DNA of 64,000 bases from Callaeas wilsoni (Eukaryota > Chordata > Aves > Passeriformes > Callaeidae): positions 124,001-188,000 of the forward strand of contig VWPU01006192.1 of the NCBI GenBank assembly GCA_013398955.1, read 5' to 3'. The position numbers were made by a program, and so were the translations under genes. How positions within the stretch are numbered: position 1 is the first letter of the stretch; each line of letters begins with the position of its first letter. The notes below the pieces were generated by a model, which worked only from the letters and a program-made list of their open reading frames with translations, searched no databases and was not told the origin of the DNA. Below, piece after piece: positions 58,401 through 64,000 of this stretch.

Positions 58401-61400
58401 CATGACATTTTTATTTCTACCTCAGAGGTTGTTAAAGATGAGCGGATAAAATGTCAGTTTAACCAAAAGTATTTGACACAAACAGCAGCACTGGCTGGAT
58501 GCCCAGTGCTTGATGCCTTGTTTACACAGTGCATGGTGGTGCTTCCCATCTTATATTTGTGTCTACTCTTACTCTTGCTGCACTGCTGCCTCCTTGAAAC
58601 CATTATGTTTTCCAGTCATTTTCAGTGTCTTTCACCGTACTCCAAATTAGTTTTCAGTCCTGAGTATAGCTAAATAAAGGATGCAATACGTGTCCTGGGT
58701 GGATGGCACGTGCTTCTGCAAAACTTTGGTTGTATTAACAACAGAGAGGTAAAAAAAAAGGAGTCATTCCACATCATTAGTTAGAACTCATTCCTCTTGC
58801 CTATACACTAAGGACATAGACTACATCTGAGTTTTTTTCCAAGATTAGGCTAGACCTATCTACTAAAAAATGAGGAACAAATCAAGCTCAGACAGCACTT
58901 TTTTGTTTGAGGGGTTTTATGACCTGATACCAATCAAATGACTCTGTTTGTGAAGGAGTTTGTAGGGGGCTCTTGAATAGCGACTGGCTTCAGCCTGTTG
59001 TTGCTAAGTAGTTCAGATTGTGTTGTGCAAATTGCTTCCTTTTGTAGACTCTACAGCTTTCTCACCTGCAAGTCTCTATTTCTGTGCTGCTGCTGAGCAT
59101 AATGATCCTAAATAACCAATGTCTGAAGTTTCACTCTCTTTTCACATGCGGGGGGCATGTGGACTGCTGCTAGAACACCACTGTGAATAAGCTTGTTATA
59201 CACACTCAAAGACTGCATGCTTCTCTCCAGTAAAGAATTGGCCTTTTTTGAAAGATGCTTCAGTTCTGCAACTGTCATTCAAGAAGTTACAACCAGTGGC
59301 TGAAACTGGGTAGTCAGAAGAGGTAAATGCTCCCTGGGGATCATGCAGATTAATCATGCATAATTCAAAAAATCCTTCAGGTTATAGAGCTGCTGGTTTA
59401 GGAAGATGCAAGTGAAATAAACTTAGATTTTCTGACCCACAGAAAACACAAAGACTAAGCTGCTGCTGCTCTTTGAGCATCAGAATAAACTCCTAAGAAT
59501 TCCTTACAGAGAATTATTTTGTTTAAATATGTAATTTCAAAAGAGTCATAGGAATTCAAGTTACAAAAATCAGTTGGGCAGCTGGGGAACCCTGCAGTGT
59601 GCTCTGAGGTAGAAAGAGTCATTATTGCTTCAACGTGAAGCTTAAGAATAAGCAGCAGCTGGAGAATTTTGCTAGGCTGGATTTCAGAGGATTGCAAAAC
59701 ACAACATATCCCTATTGCAGGTGAAAGAGGGACTGTTGCACAAATTGTCTGTAAATAAGTAATAAAATGGGCAGTAAAAAGGAAACTGAACTTAAATGGC
59801 AGTTTAGAGAGCTGGACTCTGCTTGTCATTTGCTTGCTGTAGAATTATCTGATGGCAGCCAGCACTTTTGAAAATGCTGTGTATATCTGCCTGACTAATG
59901 TAGATGCTTGAGCTCTCCCTAAGCTTTTTGCACAGATTAATGTAATTTAAAAGCCATATATCTTGCCTACAACAGATTAGTTAAGAGCTAGCATCTTAGT
60001 CAAGATACCACTCTTTAGGTATAAAGTTTGGAATTTAAAACTAATTTGAACCCAGCTTTCCTGTTTCTTCTTCCTTTGTTTTCTCAAGCACTGGTTCAAT
60101 TTCAGGTATTATACTAAAGATACATCCTACAAACTGCTCTGTATTGAAAGAAATTAGGAAGAAGAAAAACTGTACTGTGTTATCTGATCTTTCTTAAATG
60201 AAGAAAATTGTGCAAAGAATGGCAATTTATTTTTTATGGTTTTGGCTGAAAATACATCTAATGGTAATGAATATGTTCTGAAGTCAGAAAGATTTTGTAA
60301 TTAATAAACCATTACTTTATACCTCAGGAGTATTCTGAGCTTTTCAGACCTTTGTGAACAGTTTCATCATACAGAATATTCACATAAACCTTACTTGTGA
60401 TGGGAACAACTAGCAAAGAAGGAAATTGATATAGTCATGCTGTCCAAGCTGAGCAACCACTTGAAAGTGATCCAGTTCATAATCTGAATTCCAATACTTC
60501 TGTGCTTCCATAGAAAATTTCATGCCTTGGAAGTTAGTAGTGGGCTCTTGCGTACTTCTCCTCCATTTTCTTGGAGAACAGAGGCTAAAGCTGCTGATGT
60601 GCTTTGGAAATCGGCACATCCAGGAGCACATCTGCACACCAGCCATTTTGTTCTTAACAAAGCCTGTGCTGTTTTCAAACACTCTGTCTTAACATAATAC
60701 TAGTGTTTAATAAATTGTCTTTCTTTGCGCAAAGCTTTGCCGCAGGAAAGCTGCAGAGAATTGTCCAAAGGTAAAATCCAATATTGCTGTCATTATTTAA
60801 ATATTGTTCCTACTACAGTTTTTCTAGCCCAGTCATTCATGGCAGGTATTTACATCATCACGGAAGGAAGGAGACTTGTAATCTGTTGCCTATGAATATA
60901 TTCCCGTGTACAGAGAAATGGATATACCTATGTGCACTTGATCTTAATTGAAATATGTTTTAGCTTAAAAAAGAAAGTCAGCCGTAGATAAATGAGTGTA
61001 CTGAATGCGCTAATGGAAAAAGTAATGGCAGTAATGCTAAGTAAATAGCTGAGTAAAAATAGCCTCTCGCTTTCATAATGTTGTTAAAGGTCAACTGCTT
61101 GAAAGTGCTGTGATTTTGAGGATATAGAACTGGAATAGTATTCTTACAAATCCCATTGGCCTTTTGAAAGTGGAAGTCTGAAAATAATTCAGGGTGGAAT
61201 CGACAATCTGATATGGGTGGGAGCTGGTTTCTTTATGGTGATTATACTGAAAATGTTGTTTTTCACATAGATTTCTGGTGAATCACTTCTGCCTGGTCAG
61301 ACGTGGCAAATTTGTTTTGCTTGATACATGCTGGTTGTTGCTTAAGAGGTCATCAATAATTGAAGATCTATCTCATGTCTTGTTTAGGACTTGTTCATGA

Positions 61401-63700
61401 CTACCATTTCCCTTCTGTGTTCATTTTACCAGTTGAGAATTAGGTTCAGTATTACTACCTTGTGCCAGGAATTGCACTTTTTTTCCCCTTCAGAGGAAGT
61501 TACTTTGGACATATTTTCCCCATGTCTCTTTGGCTGTGGCTGCACAGTTAACATTTTCTGTTATAGAAAATGTTTTGCCTTGCCCCCTACTGAGCATTTG
61601 AAAACCTCGTATGAACATGTGCACTGACAGTACTTAACTTGGGGAAGGGGTACCCATGGGATTTAAATGCTGTTGTATACCAGTTTAACATGACATGGAA
61701 GGAAAGCTGGGCTGGTGCTTTTCTTTCTTGGCGAAAACTGAGGTGAAAACCTGTAGCAGTCTGGGTGTGGCAGGAAATGTTCAGCAACAATACTGCCTTA
61801 GTTGCCAGGAAGCATTAATATATTAATCTCTTTCTCTCTTTCTCCCCAGAATGAATTGCCAGATACCCATGCAAAGTTCCACGTACTATTCCTTTTCTTT
61901 GTGGCAGCCATGTTCTTCATCAGCATACTGTCACTCTTCAGCTACCACTGCTGGCTAGTTGGCAAAAACAGATCAACTATAGGTCAGTTCATTGGGATAT
62001 GGAACTTTTCCTTGTCCAGAAAAATGACAATTCAGTGAGAATGTGAGGCCTACATGATATGCCATCACATATAAATTGAATTTTTAAATACTGTGCAATA
62101 AAAAGCATATTTGGTAGAAGTAATTAAAGGTGAAACAAATGGGAAAATGAAGCCTGTGGGGAGTCCTCTGCTGGAGCCAAGCATTCAGATTCATGATGAC
62201 TGTTCATTTATTTTGTTTGTATTTTTGAGACCTCTGAGGCACCATGCATTTTTGTTGTATTTTTATAGTGTGAAGTATGTAATCCAATTGCTACTTGCCA
62301 CTCTGTTGTTCGAATACTTTGAGTAGCTGGGTAGCCTCTACCAAGTCAGAGGCGCTACCGTGTGTGAACATGTACTGCATTTTGAACTAGATACAAAAGA
62401 GTATTCTTAAATCCTGTGAAAGAAAACAGACCTTATTATTAGGAAGTGGCTTGTAAAAGTGTGATAAAAATGAAAACACTGATGCACATTTCCTAGATAA
62501 TAAGAGATTCCCATTAATCTATGCCTAAACATTTTAAATGGCATTGATTAGCATAACCAAGCTGTGTGCATTTAATTAAAATATTTGGAGTTCTTGCTAG
62601 GAAACACTTGAGAGTGTTTTTTGCAGTGTGTGGGGGGGACAGGGACTGGTGAGTATTTCCACAACTGAGTAAGTCAAAATCTTATATCTTTCATTGGAAT
62701 TTAAATTTCTAACCTCAAAAATAAGTAGGTTGATTAAAATAATTTTGAGATAGAAATTTTTTGCTAGATTTTTTTTGATTGTTTGACAGGAGAGTTGTTT
62801 AAATTATTTTTCTTTTGACATATCTACAGGTAAGTAATATTCACAGTTTCTTTTCAGCTTTGAAGAAAACGTCAACATATTCCTTAGCCAAAAGTCAGTG
62901 GTCATAACTGGCAACACAGTACTTTATCTGCTTTCTGGATCATGACAGTAAAAAGACAAGATACTGGTATGGAGGGAGAGAACAATGAGTCCTCTCAGTT
63001 CTTGGCCAAGGGTGTAACTGGACTGAGTAGAAAAAGGGTGGTGGTTTGCTATAGTTCATGATGTGTCTCTTTCTAATGTAGTAGGTTTCATCTTCCTCTG
63101 ATAGCATGGGATGCTCTTAATTCAGCTTCCTAACTTGGCAGATGTGGAAAAACCTCTTCTATATGGGCTTAGGTCCAGCAGTGCTTATGGCAAATTACTC
63201 CTAAAAGGGAAAGTGTTCTGCTCAAAGAAGGCTGAAGAGAGAACAACTCACCAAGGAATAAGGGATGTATGTGGTTATCTTTGGCATGCTGATGGTACTT
63301 AGCTTTGTCTCAGACTTTGTTAAATGTAAAGAGAGAAAGTTGACAAGGTAACTGTTCTGCTTACCTGATTTTCTTATTTTTCACTAACCCTGTGATTTTT
63401 TTCTCTCTGATTACTTGAGATTATTTTTTCTTCCCCTTCCCCTCCCCCATAATATACATCAAGATCGCCTCACCTTGCCAGAAACTGGTTCCACAGCAGA
63501 GAAGTTTGAGTTTGTTTCTTCATGTTCCCTGACTCCTTACTGGTTTAAGGAATTGCATGTTTTTATTTTACAGAAACATTCCGCGCACCCACATTTCGAA
63601 ATGGTCCTGATAAAAATGGCTTTTCTCTTGGATGCAGCAAAAATCTAAGGGAAGTTTTTGGAGATGAAAAGAAGTATTGGCTACTCCCTATCTTTACCAG
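25018..63700 (+). CDS. ZDHHC20: ZDHHC20 palmitoyltransferase (nine 5' exons; C-terminus outside window)
   Basis: Seen: exons 25018-25135, 42930-42956, 47857-47951, 51929-52049, 53405-53474, 54591-54623, 55438-55558, 61850-61982 and 63574-63700 join in frame to 281 codons plus two bases. Four hydrophobic segments lie at about residues 13-38, 49-71, 167-191 and 205-231. The cysteine-rich domain (about 122-165) holds the zinc-binding Cys/His set and DHHC at 150-153, with C153 as the acyl-accepting nucleophile. STIE at 237-240 fills the TTxE position, and N263 lies in the region matching the PaCCT motif. S29 and Y178 match human S29 and Y181, residues tied to fatty-acyl chain length. Known: DHHC20 S-acylates membrane proteins at Golgi and plasma membranes. 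The start ATG is the first in frame, with a good Kozak context (AAGATGG). ZDHHC2 is the close paralogue; VELCV and [14 protein letters not shown] favour ZDHHC20. Confidence 0.96.
27110..27135. repeat. Perfect 11-base-arm hairpin
   Basis: TGTTTACACTC, loop TTGA, GAGTGTAAACA, in ZDHHC20 intron 1. Each arm contains a GTAAACA forkhead-type core on one strand. Confidence 0.95.
36871..36918. repeat. 24-base tandem duplication
   Basis: Two adjacent copies of ACTGCCTTAYTTGAAATACT plus AATT differ at a single base, so the duplication looks recent or conserved. Confidence 0.9.
38352..38437. repeat. TG/TA microsatellite with TTTA tail
   Basis: An uninterrupted GTGTGTGTGTGT run passes into mixed TATG/TGTA repeats and then TTTATTTATTTATTTATA. 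Likely length-polymorphic. Confidence 0.85.
42930..42956 (+). CDS. ZDHHC20: ZDHHC20 coding exon 2 (27-base microexon)
   Basis: Only 27 bases: two completing the split Phe, eight codons (TISSTAEK) and one base of the next Val. It has a strong T/C tract ending CTCTTCCAG and donor AAAAAG/GTAATT. It encodes the short luminal loop between TM1 and TM2. From memory, human has three more residues here (TIFGNEENGKT). That difference exactly explains why the catalytic Cys is at 153 here and 156 in human. Confidence 0.85.
46269..46298. repeat. 15-base direct duplication
   Basis: AAGATAATATAAATT is followed immediately by AAGATAATATAAATA. Confidence 0.85.
46832..46978. repeat. G/T-rich low-complexity tract
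   Basis: Many G-runs of 4 to 6 separated by T-rich spacers on the + strand, directly upstream of the CR1 fragment at 46994. The first half has the spacing needed for G-quadruplex formation. Confidence 0.75.
46994..47655 (+). mobile_element. CR1 LINE fragment lacking the 3' tail (plus strand)
   Basis: Starts with the conserved CAAGGCCAAGTGCAAGGTCC segment, runs through AGCCCAGAAAGCCAGTAGTG and GGGATTCTGCCCCTCTGCTC, and stops near CTGGAAGCGTTCAGGGTCA. It encodes a decayed C-terminal part of CR1 ORF2 (reverse transcriptase protein). The usual last 100 or so bases with the TTCTATGATTCTATGA tail are missing. Confidence 0.9.
47857..47951 (+). CDS. ZDHHC20: ZDHHC20 coding exon 3 (TM2)
   Basis: 95 bases: two completing a Val, then 31 codons. 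Acceptor TTTTATTGCAG, donor GAG/GTAAAT. It encodes [19 protein letters not shown] and [12 protein letters not shown], that is TM2 and the start of the cytosolic loop. The usual Trp of the SYW(K/M)TIF motif is Gly (GGG) here. A CR1 fragment ends about 200 bases upstream. Confidence 0.94.
48871..49299 (+). mobile_element. CR1 LINE 3' fragment (plus strand)
   Basis: Contains AGGGTCTGGAGCACAAGTCC, GGAACAGGCTGCCCAGAGAA, CATTTGGGGATGTGGTTGAG and the terminal GATTCTATGTTTCTATGA. 5'-truncated, in ZDHHC20 intron 3. Confidence 0.92.
49693..49790. repeat. A-rich low-complexity tract
   Basis: Successive A-runs broken by short C-containing spacers; no attached retrotransposon body recognised. Confidence 0.7.
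51929..52049 (+). CDS. ZDHHC20: ZDHHC20 coding exon 4 (cytosolic loop)
   Basis: 121 bases: 40 codons plus one base. Acceptor CATCCCTCTTAG, donor G/GTGAGA. It encodes [36 protein letters not shown] and TASR. The AxDLPIYT motif precedes the cysteine-rich domain in ZDHHC2/ZDHHC20-type enzymes. Confidence 0.95.
52050..53404 (+). other. ZDHHC20: ZDHHC20 intron 4
   Basis: 1.36 kb between donor GTGAGA and acceptor AATACAG. AT-rich; no repeat family or coding signal recognised. Confidence 0.85.
53405..53474 (+). CDS. ZDHHC20: ZDHHC20 coding exon 5 (cysteine-rich domain, first part)
   Basis: 70 bases: two completing an Ala, 22 codons, two bases of the next Val. Acceptor CACTTAAATACAG, donor GT/GTAAGT. 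It encodes [18 protein letters not shown] and SACD. Cys125, Cys128, His138, Cys139 and Cys142 are in the positions expected for the two structural zinc sites. Confidence 0.96.
53475..54590 (+). other. ZDHHC20: ZDHHC20 intron 5
   Basis: 1.1 kb between donor GTAAGT and acceptor CTTTCAG. No repeat or coding signal recognised. Confidence 0.85.
54591..54623 (+). CDS. ZDHHC20: ZDHHC20 coding exon 6 (DHHC catalytic motif)
   Basis: 33 bases: one base, ten codons and two bases. Acceptor TTCTCTCTTTCAG, donor TG/GTAAGT. It encodes [12 protein letters not shown], including the split flanking residues. This very short exon carries the Asp-His-His-Cys motif; C153 is the predicted nucleophile that forms the acyl-enzyme. 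Confidence 0.96.
54624..55437 (+). other. ZDHHC20: ZDHHC20 intron 6
   Basis: 0.8 kb between donor GTAAGT and acceptor TTCTAG. Nothing recognised. Confidence 0.85.
55438..55558 (+). CDS. ZDHHC20: ZDHHC20 coding exon 7 (TM3)
   Basis: 121 bases: one base completing Trp155, then 40 codons. Acceptor CTCCTTCTAG, donor ACA/GTAAGT. It encodes [13 protein letters not shown], then TM3 ([20 protein letters not shown]) and YFIKFWT. Y178 corresponds to human Y181, which lines the acyl-chain cavity. Confidence 0.96.
55899..55943. repeat. AT/GT microsatellite
   Basis: ATGTATGTGTAAG leads into a run of seven alternating TA pairs, then CGTGTATATATA. Confidence 0.8.
57690..57826 (-). mobile_element. tRNA-Ile/CR1 SINE (TguSINE1-like)
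   Basis: On the minus strand, about 57826-57760 reads GCTCAGTTTGTTAGAGC (D arm with A-box), then GTGGTGCTAATAACACCAAG (an AAT anticodon stem-loop as in tRNA-Ile) and a decayed T arm. It continues into a CR1-like tail with GGGTCCCTTCCAACTC and ATATTCTGTGGTTCTGTG (to 57690). A tRNA-Ile head joined to a CR1 3' end is the structure of the songbird SINE family TguSINE1. The first bases of the tRNA part are lost and the B-box is mutated, so the copy is inactive. It lies in ZDHHC20 intron 7. Confidence 0.82.
61850..61982 (+). CDS. ZDHHC20: ZDHHC20 coding exon 8 (TM4)
   Basis: 133 bases: 44 codons plus one base. Acceptor TTTCTCCCCAG, donor G/GTCAGT. It encodes [19 protein letters not shown]4 and [14 protein letters not shown]. 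The TTxE motif spans this exon and the next and reads STIE. Confidence 0.96.
61983..63573 (+). other. ZDHHC20: ZDHHC20 intron 8
   Basis: 1.6 kb between donor GTCAGT and acceptor TTTTACAG. AT-rich with a short G-run near 62632; no repeat family recognised. Confidence 0.85.
63574..63700 (+). CDS. ZDHHC20: ZDHHC20 coding exon 9 (C-terminal tail, PaCCT region)
   Basis: 127 bases: two completing the Glu of STIE, 41 codons and two bases. Acceptor TTTTATTTTACAG, donor CAG/GTATTC. It encodes [38 protein letters not shown] and IFT. It is the last exon in the window; the following C-terminal residues lie downstream. Confidence 0.95.
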
Positions 63701-64000
63701 GTATTCAGTCTGAACAGTAATGAATTAGGGAATAAATTGATTCCATGACTTCTGCCTTGCTTCCCTTTCTACTAAAAAATAAAGCACAACTGAAAAGCCA
63801 ACTTGTATATCTGGTACAATAAATATTGGTGCAGGGAAAATGTGCAAGATAAAACTATCAAACTTCACACAGGATTTTCGTTCAAAGACAGGGAGTTTGT
63901 TGACAAGAGCCTATTAAATGCAAGAGTTAAGCTTTGAGAAGCATATTGCAAAAATTGTACACCTTTTGGTGGTAGTCTTAGTGGTTATAGAGCAGAAATC
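63701..64000 (+). other. ZDHHC20: ZDHHC20 intron 9 (start only)
   Basis: Begins GTATTC after exon 9 and runs off the window. No further exon is visible. Confidence 0.85.

Larger units (their letters stand above)
55559..61849 (+). other. ZDHHC20: ZDHHC20 intron 7, 6.3 kb
   Basis: Contains an AT/GT microsatellite (55899-55943) and the tRNA-Ile/CR1 SINE (57690-57826). Open frames such as 58356-58673 and 60410-60682 (minus) resemble nothing known. Confidence 0.85.

Noticed and set aside
60410..60682. 90-codon minus-strand frame as a nested gene
   Set aside because: No family resemblance and no promoter or splice support beyond an open frame.
2769..63700. Assignment to the paralogous pair MICU3 and ZDHHC2
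   Set aside because: The C-terminal KCVKKESIK...WKQAGK fits MICU2, and [20 protein letters not shown] and [19 protein letters not shown] fit ZDHHC20 better than ZDHHC2. This rests on remembered human sequences, not a search.
1..64000. Endogenous retrovirus, CRISPR array, operon-like cluster or novel defence system
   Set aside because: No LTR pair, gag/pol-like frame, regular spaced repeats or gene cluster was found on either strand; the window is ordinary avian intronic and intergenic DNA.

Overview
This is nuclear DNA from a vertebrate, almost certainly a bird and probably a songbird. It has large introns with GT/AG borders, nine CR1 LINE fragments (the main avian retrotransposon), a low overall repeat load, and one SINE with a tRNA-Ile-like head and a CR1-like tail, the architecture known from songbird genomes (TguSINE1-type). 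No bacterial-type operon, CRISPR array, phage or retroviral gene was seen.

Two protein-coding genes lie head to tail on the + strand. The first is the 3' half of MICU2, the EF-hand regulator of the mitochondrial calcium uniporter: five coding exons between 2769 and 14987, with the N-terminal exons upstream of the window. The second is ZDHHC20, a four-pass DHHC palmitoyl-acyltransferase: nine coding exons from the start codon at 25018 to 63700, with the last C-terminal exons beyond the window. All splice phases join without a break in both genes, giving about 213 C-terminal residues of MICU2 and 281 N-terminal residues of ZDHHC20. The order MICU2 then ZDHHC20 on one strand matches the amniote arrangement (human 13q12) and is paralogous to MICU3-ZDHHC2 (human 8p22).

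Layout: 1-2768 MICU2 intron; 2769-14987 MICU2 exons and introns, with a CR1 fragment at 11600-12262; 14988 to about 15875 probable MICU2 3' UTR; about 15.9-23.6 kb intergenic, with several CR1 fragments; 23.6-25.5 kb CpG-rich promoter region of ZDHHC20, interrupted by a CR1 copy that ends about 170 bases before the start codon; 25136-42929 a 17.8 kb first intron; 42930-63700 exons 2 to 9; 63701-64000 intron.

The two proteins act in different compartments (mitochondrial intermembrane space; secretory and plasma membranes) and nothing here suggests a joint pathway. Their adjacency looks like old synteny. I found no convincing new biological system. The most interesting local points are the CR1 copy inside the ZDHHC20 CpG island, a 27-base microexon that accounts for a three-residue shortening relative to human, a Trp-to-Gly change in transmembrane segment 2, a perfect 26-base palindrome in a MICU2 intron, and an unexplained exon-like minus-strand ORF between the genes.
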